From NCBI RefSeq assembly GCF_004168285.1, contig NZ_SEWF01000020.1, forward strand, positions 1-64,000: 64,000 bases of DNA, in the 5' to 3' direction. Position 1 is the first letter of the stretch. Each line of letters starts with the position of its first letter. Both the position numbers and the translations under genes were made by a program. Positions 33,020 through 42,124 of this stretch are shown here, piece by piece. Below the pieces are notes generated by a model. The model was not told the origin of the DNA, did not search any database, and saw nothing but the letters and a program-made list of their open reading frames with translations. Origin of the DNA: Emticicia agri (GTDB lineage: Bacteria > Bacteroidota > Bacteroidia > Cytophagales > Spirosomataceae).

Positions 33020-33394
33020 ATGAAAATATTAGTAGTTGATGACGAAGAAGATGTAAGAACTTTATTCCAACAACGTTTTCGTCGGGAAATCAGGGCAGGT
33101 GAATTTGATTTTGCTTTTAGTGGCTCAGGAGAAGAAGCGCTGAAATACCTTGAAGGCCAGGATTCAGAAGCAGTACTGATTTTATCTGACATTAATATGC
33201 CCGGCATGAGTGGGTTAGAACTGCTGAAACAAATCCGGACAACCTCTCCGAGTGCACCGCCTACCATCATGATGATTACTGCTTATGGGGATGAAGAAAG
33301 CCACGCCCAGGCGCTTAGATTAGGAGCTAACGATTTCCTGACCAAGCCTTTAGATTTTGTAGAACTCAAACAAAAACTTGTAAGTTCGATATGA
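33020..33394 (+). CDS. Response regulator, receiver domain only
   Basis: 124-residue stand-alone receiver. It begins [11 protein letters not shown] (the acidic pair at 7-8), phosphoacceptor D57 is in [17 protein letters not shown], Thr/Ser lies in IMMITAYGD, and the lysine in [13 protein letters not shown] 18 bases upstream was rejected as start in favour of the ATG at 33020. It has no output domain and so acts as a phosphate relay or switch for another protein. Its stop overlaps the next gene's start by 4 bases (ATGA), coupling it with the receiver-cyclase. Confidence 0.93.
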   Translation: MKILVVDDEEDVRTLFQQRFRREIRAGEFDFAFSGSGEEALKYLEGQDSEAVLILSDINMPGMSGLELLKQIRTTSPSAPPTIMMITAYGDEESHAQALRLGANDFLTKPLDFVELKQKLVSSI

Positions 33395-34437
33395 ACGCTA
33401 AGATAATGGTTGTGGACGATGAGGCAGATTTAGAAACACTCATCAAACAGAAATTCCGCCGACAAATCAGAGAAAAAACATACGAATTCAGCTTTGCGCA
33501 GAATGGTGCCGAAGCACTTAAAATATTACAGGAGTTTCCGGATATTGATATGATATTGAGTGATATTAATATGCCGGAAATGGATGGACTGACCCTTTTG
33601 AGTAAAATTTCCGACAATCATCCGCTTTTAAAGGCGGTTATTGTTTCGGCTTATGGCGATATGGACAATATCAGAATTGCCATGAACCGGGGTGCTTTTG
33701 ATTTTTTAACTAAGCCTATCAATTTCGAAGACCTTGAAGTAACGGTTGAAAAAACCATCAAGCACGTAGTTCAACTACGCCAGACCTTACAGGCTATCAA
33801 AGAAAACAACATCCTGAAAATGTATGTCGATGAAACAGTCCTGAAATTTATGAATAGTCAGGAATTTGAAAAATCACTTACTGCCAACGAAACTATTCAG
33901 GCCACGGTTGTTTTCATTGATATTTGTGGTTTTACGTCCATTTCAGAAAAAGAGTCGCCCGATATAGTAGTAAACCTGATTAATAAATACTTTGATGTAA
34001 TGGTGAAAGGTATTATAGACCAGGGAGGATACGTAGATAAGTTTATGGGTGATGCCGTTATGGCGGTTTTTAAAGGTGATTACCACATTGACCGTGCCAT
34101 TGAGGCCTCGCTGGCTGTCCGCTCAGCTATTGATAAAATTGAAGAGGTATTGCCTAATCATGCTACTTATCTGCCTAAGGTATCTATCGGTATCAATACC
34201 GGTGAAATGATTTCGGGTAATATAGGCTCGGCTTCACTGAAACGCCTTGACTATACCGTTATAGGTGATGCCGTGAATACAGCCCAACGATTGCAGTCGG
34301 CCGCTAAACCGTCGCAGATTATTATCAGCGAAGCAACCTATGAGCAGGTAAAAGAGTCTTTTAATTGTAAGGAAGTAGGGGAGGTAACTCTGAAAAATAA
34401 GTCAAAAACTGTAAAACTCTACGAAGTAGTGGCGTAA
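33391..34437 (+). CDS. Response regulator with class III adenylate cyclase domain
   Basis: 348 residues. The receiver domain (1-125) has phosphoacceptor D58 in [12 protein letters not shown] and lysine in DFLTKPINF. The class III cyclase domain (about 165-345) has metal ligands D177 ([10 protein letters not shown]) and D221 ([10 protein letters not shown]), adenine-specifying K217 and D287 ([14 protein letters not shown]), and transition-state N296 and R300 (NTAQRL). All six key residues are present, so it should make cAMP in response to phosphorylation. It is fourth in the kinase-kinase-receiver-receiver run. A cyclic nucleotide-binding transporter-like gene lies 5 kb upstream. Confidence 0.93.
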   Translation: MNAKIMVVDDEADLETLIKQKFRRQIREKTYEFSFAQNGAEALKILQEFPDIDMILSDINMPEMDGLTLLSKISDNHPLLKAVIVSAYGDMDNIRIAMNRGAFDFLTKPINFEDLEVTVEKTIKHVVQLRQTLQAIKENNILKMYVDETVLKFMNSQEFEKSLTANETIQATVVFIDICGFTSISEKESPDIVVNLINKYFDVMVKGIIDQGGYVDKFMGDAVMAVFKGDYHIDRAIEASLAVRSAIDKIEEVLPNHATYLPKVSIGINTGEMISGNIGSASLKRLDYTVIGDAVNTAQRLQSAAKPSQIIISEATYEQVKESFNCKEVGEVTLKNKSKTVKLYEVVA

Positions 34438-34462
34438 CACGGAATGATATTCCGTGTTTTTC
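34437..34462 (+). terminator. Intrinsic terminator after the receiver-cyclase
   Basis: ACACGGAAT (34437-34445) pairs with ATTCCGTGT (34449-34457) across a GAT loop, with a T tract after. It starts at the last base of the stop codon and ends the kinase/regulator/cyclase run. Confidence 0.8.
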
Positions 34463-34610
34463 ATACTGTTTTTTGATGAATTATAATTTTTTGAAATAAA
34501 CGAGACATATTTATTACGTATATATCAAATTTTATAGGCTAAAAGGAACGAGCTGCCATTATTTAGGGTTATATAATTGAATAAGAATAGCATCTTGGCT
34601 ATTTTGGTTG

Positions 34611-34618
34611 TATCTTTG
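34611..34618 (+). promoter_or_regulatory. Promoter -7 element ahead of sufC
   Basis: TATCTTTG is an exact TAnnTTTG match, 74 bases before the sufC start. A TTGG at 34595-34598 is somewhat closer than the usual spacing, so the upstream box is uncertain. Confidence 0.5.
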
Positions 34619-34692
34619 CAGCCTAATTTTTTTAGTTTCTATCAGAGAATACTACAATCAGAGTCAAGAATCATTTAAAATAAAGCTTAAAA

Positions 34693-35457
34693 ATGCTCAC
34701 TATCAGTAATTTACATGCGAGAATTGAGGAGAAAGAGATATTACGTGGAATAAATTTTGAGGTAAAACCGGGCGAGGTTCATGCAATTATGGGACCAAAC
34801 GGCTCAGGAAAAAGTACACTTGCTTCAGTGCTGGCAGGTAGAGAAGATTATGAAATAACCAATGGTACTGTTGAGTTCAATGGTAAAGATTTATTAGATA
34901 TGTCTCCTGAAGAAAGAGCCGCAGAGGGAATCTTTCTTGCCTTTCAGTACCCTGTCGAAATCCCGGGTGTAACTACCGTTAATTTCCTTAAAACTGCTAT
35001 CAACGAAATACGTAAATATAACGGACAGGAATCTTTAGATGCAGCGCAGTTTCTGAAAAGAATGAAGGAGAAAGCAAAATTGGTGAAAATTGACGATACT
35101 TTGTTAAGACGTTCGCTGAATGAAGGGTTCTCTGGCGGAGAAAAAAAACGGAATGAGATTTTTCAGATGGCTATGTTAGAGCCACAATTATGTATTCTTG
35201 ACGAAACTGATTCAGGGCTTGATATTGATGCTTTAAGAATTGTAGCCGAAGGTGTAAACAAACTAAGAGACGAAAAACGTTCATTTATTGTAGTAACGCA
35301 CTATCAACGCTTGTTAGATTATATCGTGCCAGACTTTGTACACGTATTATACAAAGGAAGAATCGTGAAATCGGGTACTAAAGATTTGGCACTTGAACTG
35401 GAAGAAAAAGGTTATGACTGGATTAAAGCAGAAGTTGATTCGCTTGAAGTAGCTTAA
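34693..35457 (+). CDS. sufC: Fe-S cluster assembly ATPase SufC
   Basis: 254-residue ABC-type ATPase of the SUF system, which drives the SufBCD scaffold in Fe-S cluster assembly in the cytoplasm. Walker A is GPNGSGKST (36-44), the Q-loop region AFQYPVEIPGV, the signature FSGGEKKRNEI and Walker B LCILDETDSGLDIDAL are the classic SufC sequence; the D of SGLDID and the H of VVTHYQRLLDY are present. It stands first after a promoter and terminator, with ridA and sufD behind it. sufB, usually directly upstream, is not in this window. Confidence 0.96.
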   Translation: MLTISNLHARIEEKEILRGINFEVKPGEVHAIMGPNGSGKSTLASVLAGREDYEITNGTVEFNGKDLLDMSPEERAAEGIFLAFQYPVEIPGVTTVNFLKTAINEIRKYNGQESLDAAQFLKRMKEKAKLVKIDDTLLRRSLNEGFSGGEKKRNEIFQMAMLEPQLCILDETDSGLDIDALRIVAEGVNKLRDEKRSFIVVTHYQRLLDYIVPDFVHVLYKGRIVKSGTKDLALELEEKGYDWIKAEVDSLEVA

Positions 35458-35472
35458 CCCATCTACCCAATT

Positions 35473-35853
35473 ATGATAATTATTCAGGTAGCTGATAGCC
35501 CCAGACCCATAGGTCATTACTCGCATGCAATTGTGAGTAACGGTTATGTATTTACGTCAGGTATTCTACCCATCAGAATAAAAACCTCCGAAAAACTACC
35601 TGTTGATGCTGCCATAGAAGAGCAGATTGCTGCGGTTTTTGATAACCTGAAGCAGATTCTGGAAGAAGCAGGCAGTAGCCTCGAAAAAGTTGTGAAAACA
35701 ACGATATATATTGCAGACGGAGAACACTGGGGGATTGTCAACCAATTGTATGCCGGATTGTTCGGAAGTCACAGACCTGCAAGGTCTATCATTCCGGTTA
35801 AAGAATTACACTTTGGTTATAAAATAGAATTAGAAGCAGTAGCAGAATTATAA
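35473..35853 (+). CDS. RidA family enamine/imine deaminase
   Basis: 126-residue Rid-family (YjgF/UK114) trimer-forming protein. It hydrolyses reactive enamines and imines made by PLP enzymes, protecting pyridoxal enzymes. Seen: GHYSHAIVSNGYVFTSGILPI, the conserved NLKQILEEAGSSLEKVVKTTIYIADG, and the C-terminal RSIIPVKELHFGYKIELEAVAEL with the arginine that binds the carboxylate. It is inserted between sufC and sufD, 15 bases after one and 1 base before the other, so all three are co-transcribed. Why a Rid protein joins a SUF operon is not clear from sequence. Confidence 0.93.
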   Translation: MIIIQVADSPRPIGHYSHAIVSNGYVFTSGILPIRIKTSEKLPVDAAIEEQIAAVFDNLKQILEEAGSSLEKVVKTTIYIADGEHWGIVNQLYAGLFGSHRPARSIIPVKELHFGYKIELEAVAEL

Positions 35854-35854
35854 G

Positions 35855-37183
35855 ATGAGTTCTATAGAAAATACAGATTTAAAAAATCAATTAATTGCTG
35901 ATTTTCAGACTTTACAAACCCAACTGAATGGCAAAAGCCTTTTGCCTGTTAATCAGTTGCGTAGCGAAGCCATGAAAAACTTCGCTCAACTGGGTTTCCC
36001 GACTATCAGACATGAGGAATGGAAATACAGCAATGTGTCGAGCCTTGTAAAACAAAACTACAATTTTGAAGCAAGTTCTGATTTCAGCAATAAAGATTTA
36101 AAAGAAATACATCTGCCACATCTGAAAGGCAATGTATTGTACTTTGTTAATGGCGTATTTCATGCAGAATTATCCCATATCGAAAGCCCGGGCGAACACC
36201 TGCAGGTAGTGCCTTTTGCCGAAGCGCAAGAGAAAATGCCCGAGGTAATCAATCGCTATTTTGCCCAATATGCCGACTATAAAAATGACGCTTTCACTGC
36301 CCTGAATACAGCTTTGGCAAAAGATGGGGTAGTGGTGCATATAGCAGATAATAAAACTTTAGAAGAGCCCGTTATCCTTCGTTTTATTGGCGATACCCGT
36401 AAAGAAGACGTTGGCTCACAGGTAAGAAACCTGATTGTAGTAGGCAAAAACGCTGAAGTGAAAATAGCAGAAGCCTACCGTACTATAGGTGATAATAAAT
36501 ATTTTATTAATACTGTTACAGAGTTTGTGCTTTTTGAAGATGCAAGAGCAGATTATTACAAAGTGCAAAACGAAAGCGACAAAACGCATCATATTGGCAC
36601 TACACAGGTTTATCAGCAAGACAGAAGTTACTTCTACTCGGCTACAGTTACAGTAAACGGTGGTTTTGTAAGAAATAACCTGAATATTGTTTTAGACGGC
36701 GAGCATATAGAGAGCCACATGTATGGACTGTATTTACCAACAGGCAAGCAACACGTAGATAACCATACTCTGGTTGACCACCGCAAACCTAATTGCCAGA
36801 GTAATGAGCTGTATAAGGGGATTCTGATGGATAAATCGACAGGGGTTTTCAATGGTAAAATCTTTGTACGTCAGGATGCACAAAAAACCAATGCTTATCA
36901 GAACTGCCGCAATGTGGTAACTACCGATGAGGCAACCATGAATACCAAACCGCAGTTAGAGATATGGGCTGATGATGTGAAATGTTCACACGGTACTACT
37001 ACAGGTAAACTGAATGATGAAGCTATTTTCTATATGCAGTCGCGTGGGATTCCGAAGAAAGAGGCAATTCGTTTGCAGTTATTAGCTTTTGCCGAAGATG
37101 TAGTGTCTCAAATCAAAATCGACTCTATCAAAGAATACCTTGAAGGATTGATTGTTGATAAACTGGCAAGTTTAGGAAAGTAA
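35855..37183 (+). CDS. sufD: Fe-S cluster assembly protein SufD
   Basis: 442-residue SufD, the partner of SufB in the SufBCD scaffold. The N-terminal helical part contains FPTIRHEEWKYSNVSSLV. The beta-helix core (about 150-390) holds VLFEDARADYYKVQNE, SYFYSATVTVNGGFVRNNLNIVLDGEHIESHMYGLYLP, VDHRKPNCQSNELYKGILMDKSTGVFNGKIFVRQDAQKTNAYQNCRNVV, and CSHGTTTGKLNDEAIFYMQSRGIPKKEAIRLQLLAFAEDVV near the C-terminus, where the SufB/SufD-conserved His sits. Stop codon is followed by a strong terminator, ending the sufC-ridA-sufD operon. Confidence 0.96.
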   Translation: MSSIENTDLKNQLIADFQTLQTQLNGKSLLPVNQLRSEAMKNFAQLGFPTIRHEEWKYSNVSSLVKQNYNFEASSDFSNKDLKEIHLPHLKGNVLYFVNGVFHAELSHIESPGEHLQVVPFAEAQEKMPEVINRYFAQYADYKNDAFTALNTALAKDGVVVHIADNKTLEEPVILRFIGDTRKEDVGSQVRNLIVVGKNAEVKIAEAYRTIGDNKYFINTVTEFVLFEDARADYYKVQNESDKTHHIGTTQVYQQDRSYFYSATVTVNGGFVRNNLNIVLDGEHIESHMYGLYLPTGKQHVDNHTLVDHRKPNCQSNELYKGILMDKSTGVFNGKIFVRQDAQKTNAYQNCRNVVTTDEATMNTKPQLEIWADDVKCSHGTTTGKLNDEAIFYMQSRGIPKKEAIRLQLLAFAEDVVSQIKIDSIKEYLEGLIVDKLASLGK

Positions 37184-37206
37184 GGAATTATAACGTATAT
37201 ATTGAA

Positions 37207-37235
37207 AATCTCCATAGTGCTATGGAGATTTTTTT
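37207..37235 (+). terminator. Intrinsic terminator after sufD
   Basis: AATCTCCATAG (37207-37217) and CTATGGAGATT (37220-37230) form a perfect 11-base stem with a two-base loop followed by a run of seven T. It ends the suf operon. Confidence 0.9.
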
Positions 37236-37336
37236 GTGGACTTACCCTCCATTTAATCAATAACCCATAACATAAGACGCTCATTTTCGTTTGATAGGGA
37301 GATTATTGTATTTTCACACAAAACTGATTCTATCTC

Positions 37337-38044
37337 ATGAAAAACATTCTGTTGGTTGTAGTATTAGCATTCGTAAGTGTATTTTCTCATGCCCAGAGTG
37401 CCGATGATATTATTAAAGGCATGACCAGTGGTAAAAAAGTAAAACCTAAGCCGGAATATAATTTTGCAGGCTCTCTTAAATTTCAGGTAACAGCTATTCA
37501 GGAAGGAAAGGCTTCTAAAGGTGAGCAGATGTGGTATTTTCCGGTAGGTAAAGAAAACATCTTCGGTATTGCCATGAATATGGAGCAGGGGTCGAGTATT
37601 CGGGGAGTAATTGACTACACAGACAAATCGATGATTATGTTTATGGAAGACCAGAAAATGGTGATGGGTATTCCGTTTGATTTGGATAAAACCATGAATG
37701 ATATGCAGAATGACCCTAAGACGAAGGTTTCCACTCCTAAAAAAACAGGCCGTACCAAAACTATTTTAGGTTATGCCTGCGAAGAATGGGTAACCGAAAA
37801 TATCGAGTACAGTTCTTCGATGTGGATGAGTGAGAAATTGCCTATTAATTCGGCAAGTTTTTATAAAATTATGGCCCAGCAATTAGCTAAAAGCACAGGT
37901 ACACCCATGCCTGCTGATATGAAAGGCATTCCGCTTGAGATACAAGCTACCAATAAGAAATCGAAAGATAAATATAGCCTGGTTTGTACCGAAGTAAGCA
38001 GCAAACCAACCAAGTTCTCAACGGCAGGTTATAAAACCATGTGA
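37337..38044 (+). CDS. DUF4412 exported protein
   Basis: 235 residues with signal peptide (MKNILLVVVLAFVSVFSHAQ). The mature part carries the DUF4412 pattern: YNFAGSLKFQVTAIQEGK, QMWYFPVGKENIFGIAMNM, SSIRGVIDYTDKSMIMFMEDQKMVMGIPF and TILGYACEEWVTENIEYSSSMWMSEKLPI. Members are periplasmic beta-rich proteins of unknown role in Bacteroidota. Its 3' end overlaps that of the hybrid kinase gene on the other strand by 16 bases. No partner gene identifies its job. Confidence 0.85.
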   Translation: MKNILLVVVLAFVSVFSHAQSADDIIKGMTSGKKVKPKPEYNFAGSLKFQVTAIQEGKASKGEQMWYFPVGKENIFGIAMNMEQGSSIRGVIDYTDKSMIMFMEDQKMVMGIPFDLDKTMNDMQNDPKTKVSTPKKTGRTKTILGYACEEWVTENIEYSSSMWMSEKLPINSASFYKIMAQQLAKSTGTPMPADMKGIPLEIQATNKKSKDKYSLVCTEVSSKPTKFSTAGYKTM

Positions 38045-40500
38045 GACTGGCGTTGCAGGTAATTCTCAATTTTGCCCAGTATCTCTTTCTGACGGTAAGG
38101 TTTTGGCAGATAATCGTCAAAACCTGCCTCTTCCAAAGCACTTGAATCTTTTAGAAATACATCGGCTGTGAGCGCAATAATAAACGGCTGGTCAGTATCC
38201 TGATAAGTTTCTCTGATAAGTTTTGAGGTCATGATACCGTTAATGCCTGGCAACTGAATATCCATAAAAATCAAATCATATTTCTTTTTCCTCGCTTCAA
38301 CTACGGCTTTTTCGCCTGTATCAACAATATCAAATTCATCCATTACCCCTTCAAGAATCCGTTTCAGTATTTTCTGATTAAACTCATTATCTTCTACCAC
38401 CAATACTCTGTGGTCGTTTAATATTTTCTCAGGTTTATTCTCTTCTTGTTTCTGAACAGTTTGTTGCACCACAGTCTTGAATACCCATTTTTCAACCATT
38501 TTCATCACGTTTTTCAACTTCAATGGTTTAATCATCATATCGCTATATCCTAACCTTGCATATTCTTTGGCTTCTTTTTCGTGGCTATAGCTCATGACAA
38601 CAATAGGCACTTGTTCTGATACCCCGTTTTCTCTGAAAACCCTGATAGCCTTCTCCAATTCGCCTTTTACCTGCATCGAATCCACAAGTATCATTGACGG
38701 TGAATTTTGAGGGCTTTCAAAAAACTTCTCCGGTGAGCCAAAGGCAACCAATTCCAATTTCTTATCTTTAAAATACTGCTCAAATGTTTCAACGGCTTGT
38801 TGCGAGTCCACAGTCCAGATACAAGCCTCAGTATTGGCATATTTTATAAACAGGTCTCCCAGAAGAATCGGTTTTGAATCAGTATTTTCAAAAGGTACTT
38901 CAAAGAAAAACTCAGCCCCTTCGTGAAGCTTACTTTTTACGCCAATTATACCGTCCATCATTTCAGTCAGACGCTTGCAAATCGCTAACCCTAAACCAGT
39001 ACCTCCCGAGTGCTTATTGGTTAATTGTTTGAAGCGGTCAAATATCAATTCTTGTTCATTGGCATCAATGCCTTTGCCCTGATCTATAACTTTACAAGAT
39101 AAAGTAGGCTTTCCGTCAATGTTTCTGGCTGAAACCTTAATAGTTACCCAACTTCCGTTAGGCGAAAATTTAACCGCATTGGAAACAAAATTCAGGATAA
39201 TCTGGCGTAACCGGTTTCTATCAGCCCTGATATACACAGGTACATTCGGATTCAGCATTACCCTTAACTGTATAGATTTTTCGAGGGCAGTCGCATAAAA
39301 TACGTCTACGCAATCATCAAACAACTCAACTGATGAGAACACCTCCGGTTGGATTGTCAGTTCTCCTGCTTCTATTTTCGAGTAGTCCAGAATATCATTA
39401 ATCAACGAAATAAGGCTTTCTCCACTTTTCTTGATAATATTTACCAATTCAAATTGTTCGTTCGATAAAACCGTGTTTTCCAGCAAACTCACGGCCCCAA
39501 TTACCCCGTTCATCGGTGTACGAATTTCATGGCTCATATTCGCCAGGAAAGTGGTTTTCATTACATTGTCCCGTCTTTCTTTTTCAGCCAGATGAATCAA
39601 CTGATGATTTATCACCTGCAGGCGTTCTTCTACCTGTTCTTCGATGGTTACATCTTCAAAAATCCAGATTCTACCTGTATAGCGGTTTACATGAATTAAC
39701 TGTGTAATCACATTATAGGTACGGTTGATAGGCGCACCGAATTTCCACCTCCACCGGTCAATTGAGTTCGAAAACATCAATTCCTGCATTTTGGCTTGCA
39801 CTTCTTCTTTGTTTTGCAGCTTGGTAATAAGGTTGCTGAACCCCTCTGCAATTTTTTGTGAATTAATAGGTTCGTCAGAAGAAAAACCAAATAAATCGTA
39901 CGCCTTTGTATTCATAAATACCCCATTGGCACTTTCGTCAACAAAGACAATCGGTATCGGACTTTTACTCAGAATAGATTCAAACCGGATATTGAGTTCT
40001 GTTAAATCGGTAGTAGTCTGGTAGGTTGAAACAATCTCTTCAAACCTGATTTTGCAGAGTAATGAAAAATAACGGTAGGCTGTATGAATATTGGCATCTT
40101 CGGCACACACTTTTACCAGTAGTCCAGTGGTATGGTCGGTCTTTATGGCCTGTACAATTACTTTTCTGGCCGTTTTTTCAAAACTGAACAAGGCTATGTC
40201 TTCTTCAATAAGTCTGAAAGTATTTTCGGTAAGATCGTGCGATTTACTGAATGGGATTTTGAGCCCCACCAACGACGCATCGGTACTATAGGCTATTTCG
40301 GCTACACCAGACGGAAGAAAATGTACGTAGTAGATTTTTTCGGCAATGTCTAACTTTTTCAGCGATTGCAGTAACACACCCATCATGTTATCGATAGTAT
40401 TATGAATACCAATCGTACTTTTAAAGAACCTGACGTATTTATTCGACCAGATTGTTTGTTCATCTGTATCTATCATCGGTATATTGCTTTGAAAGCTCAT
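38029..40500 (-). CDS. Hybrid sensor histidine kinase with PAS and two receiver-like domains
   Basis: 823-residue soluble hybrid kinase. Residues 20-155 are an unrecognised sensor-like region and 170-290 a PAS domain (PIPIVFVDESANGVFMN). The phosphoacceptor H324 is in FLANMSHEIRTPMNGVIG. The ATPase domain follows (NLVSNAVKFSPNG, DQGKGID, GGTGLGLAI). The first receiver-like domain (about 555-680) keeps ILVD and SYSHE-type strands but looks degenerate; the second (about 700-815) has DNEFNQKILKRIL, phosphoacceptor D in LIFMDIQLPGING and lysine in DYLPKPYRQ. The layout resembles BarA-type phosphorelay kinases. A separate Hpt protein is encoded 200 bases upstream. Confidence 0.9.
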   Translation of the reverse strand: MSFQSNIPMIDTDEQTIWSNKYVRFFKSTIGIHNTIDNMMGVLLQSLKKLDIAEKIYYVHFLPSGVAEIAYSTDASLVGLKIPFSKSHDLTENTFRLIEEDIALFSFEKTARKVIVQAIKTDHTTGLLVKVCAEDANIHTAYRYFSLLCKIRFEEIVSTYQTTTDLTELNIRFESILSKSPIPIVFVDESANGVFMNTKAYDLFGFSSDEPINSQKIAEGFSNLITKLQNKEEVQAKMQELMFSNSIDRWRWKFGAPINRTYNVITQLIHVNRYTGRIWIFEDVTIEEQVEERLQVINHQLIHLAEKERRDNVMKTTFLANMSHEIRTPMNGVIGAVSLLENTVLSNEQFELVNIIKKSGESLISLINDILDYSKIEAGELTIQPEVFSSVELFDDCVDVFYATALEKSIQLRVMLNPNVPVYIRADRNRLRQIILNFVSNAVKFSPNGSWVTIKVSARNIDGKPTLSCKVIDQGKGIDANEQELIFDRFKQLTNKHSGGTGLGLAICKRLTEMMDGIIGVKSKLHEGAEFFFEVPFENTDSKPILLGDLFIKYANTEACIWTVDSQQAVETFEQYFKDKKLELVAFGSPEKFFESPQNSPSMILVDSMQVKGELEKAIRVFRENGVSEQVPIVVMSYSHEKEAKEYARLGYSDMMIKPLKLKNVMKMVEKWVFKTVVQQTVQKQEENKPEKILNDHRVLVVEDNEFNQKILKRILEGVMDEFDIVDTGEKAVVEARKKKYDLIFMDIQLPGINGIMTSKLIRETYQDTDQPFIIALTADVFLKDSSALEEAGFDDYLPKPYRQKEILGKIENYLQRQSHMVL

Positions 40501-40657
40501 AGTGGGTGTTTTTGCCTGAAATTGTAAGACATCTGATTACCCAATAACAAAGCAAAAATCAAGCCAAGCAGATACCAGATAACAGTATGCTACCGCTGGA
40601 TAATTATTTTTTATATTAAGATTAAATTAAAACTAAGGTGTGAAAATTTATGCAGAA

Positions 40658-40697
40658 AAGTGCCTGATTAATACTAACCAAGGCACTTTGAGTTTTT
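40658..40697 (-). terminator. Terminator after the Hpt gene
   Basis: AAAGTGCCT (40658-40666) pairs with AGGCACTTT (40682-40690), with T-rich sequence on both sides. It lies 22-61 bases past the Hpt stop codon on the minus strand and before the hybrid kinase start. Confidence 0.65.
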
Positions 40698-40718
40698 TTA
40701 TAACAGAAGAATTTCTTT

Positions 40719-41084
40719 TTAGCTGAGTTGATTATACTCTTGTTGAATGATGCCTATAAACGCATCAATTTCGTTGACTATTGCCTGTGATTCCTCATTC
40801 GCAATGTCAAAATCGGGGTCGTTTTTTGCTTTTACCTCAAATTTTTTCATCCGGTCTGATAAATCAATGCCACCAACAAAACCCACCGCAGAGCTTATGG
40901 CATGAATTTTTCTCACTACTTTGTCTTTATCATTTTCGGCTTGTGCTGCTTTGATTTCTTCAACTTCCTCTGGCATGAGTGCTAAAAAATCGCCGAAAAC
41001 CTCTAAAAGATACTCAAGCGTATCATAATTTTCAAGGAGAAATTCTTTGTCAAGAATTGTATTAAACTGATGAGTTTCAAACAT
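40719..41084 (-). CDS. Hpt-domain phosphotransfer protein (atypical motif)
   Basis: 121-residue helical protein likely to be a histidine phosphotransfer domain for the neighbouring hybrid kinase. The helix KVVRKIHAISSAVGFVGGIDLSDRMKKFEVKA holds the candidate phospho-His in KIHAISS. The usual Lys-Gly right after the His (HxLKG) is replaced by Ser-Ser, so reactivity may differ. The flanking helices (EYLLEVFGDFLALMPEEVEEIKAAQ and NEESQAIVNEIDAFIGIIQQEY) fit the four-helix Hpt fold. The kinase-Hpt-separate layout suggests a phosphorelay. Confidence 0.75.
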   Translation of the reverse strand: MFETHQFNTILDKEFLLENYDTLEYLLEVFGDFLALMPEEVEEIKAAQAENDKDKVVRKIHAISSAVGFVGGIDLSDRMKKFEVKAKNDPDFDIANEESQAIVNEIDAFIGIIQQEYNQLS

Positions 41085-41257
41085 AATTGATTAGTACAGG
41101 ACGTATCTTATCCTTTTTAATTTGTGCAAAAAAATAAAAACACATTTTTTAGCATTAGCAAAAGTCGTCTGAAAATATACTATAATAGTCTGGTCAAAAA
41201 CTATACCACGTGCAGGATTTACCGTAGAAACTTGTTGCAAAGGTACGAAATTTAATT

Positions 41258-42124
41258 TTATGTATTGGCATCATACTTTCGCAAATAAGTGCTGGGTGTC
41301 ATTTTGGTTCTGTTTTTAAACTGACGGTTGAAATGGGAAACATTGTTGAAACCATTGGCATAGCACACTTCCAGCACCGTGTTATCGCCACTTTGCAACA
41401 TCCGGCAGGCATGTCCTATGCGAATGTCATTCAGAAATTCAGAAAAGGTTTTGCGTGTCCGGAGCTTGAAAAAACGACAAAAAGCATTAGGAGTCATGTT
41501 GGCTATTTCTGCCACTTCTTCCAGATTTACTTCACGTTCGTAATTGCGCATCAGAAACTCAAATACGGCATTGATGCGTTGGTTATCAGCTTCTTTCTGT
41601 GTATTCTGATAGGTGATACCCGAAAGAAATTCTTTATCAGGCGAAACCGAAATAGCATTCAGTATTTCAAGAAAAGTCAATAGCTTGTCAAATCCCTTTT
41701 TATAGATTATCGACTCAACTAAAACTGTGAGGGTATTGGCCTCTTTATTTCTGATTCTAAAACCTCTGGAGGCTTCATTCAATAAACTTTTTAAATGCAG
41801 GGTTTCTGGAATATCAAAGAAATTTTCACCTAAAATATCTCCTCTGAAATAAATGGAAATAGAATACGCCCGCAGATTCTCGGTATAATATTCAGCATCA
41901 CTCCTGAAAACATGGGGCAGATTACTACCCAGAAAATAGATGTCATACGGTTGAAAACGTGCTACATTGTCGCCAACAAACTGTGTGCCTGTACCCTCCA
42001 GCATTAAAGTTAGCTGCCATTCGGGATGAAAATGGAGTGTATCATAAAAATAGGGCAAATCATCAATCTGCACACGAAACGATTCTGTTTCAGTTTTTGG
42101 AATGCGGAATAAAAGAGGTTTCAT
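41258..42124 (-). CDS. AraC family transcriptional regulator
   Basis: 288 residues. The N-terminal cupin sensor domain (about 20-150) includes FHPEWQLTLMLEGTGTQFVGDNVARFQPYDIYFLGSNLPHVF. The C-terminal AraC/XylS domain (about 185-285) has two helix-turn-helix units: VNLEEVAEIANMTPNAFCRFFKLRTRKTFSEFLNDIRIGHACRML and TVLEVCYANGFNNVSHFNRQFKNRTKMTPSTYLRKY. It is divergent from the hydroxyproline operon and most likely controls it. The 320-base gap contains two perfect inverted repeats that could be its operator. Confidence 0.92.
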   Translation of the reverse strand: MKPLLFRIPKTETESFRVQIDDLPYFYDTLHFHPEWQLTLMLEGTGTQFVGDNVARFQPYDIYFLGSNLPHVFRSDAEYYTENLRAYSISIYFRGDILGENFFDIPETLHLKSLLNEASRGFRIRNKEANTLTVLVESIIYKKGFDKLLTFLEILNAISVSPDKEFLSGITYQNTQKEADNQRINAVFEFLMRNYEREVNLEEVAEIANMTPNAFCRFFKLRTRKTFSEFLNDIRIGHACRMLQSGDNTVLEVCYANGFNNVSHFNRQFKNRTKMTPSTYLRKYDANT

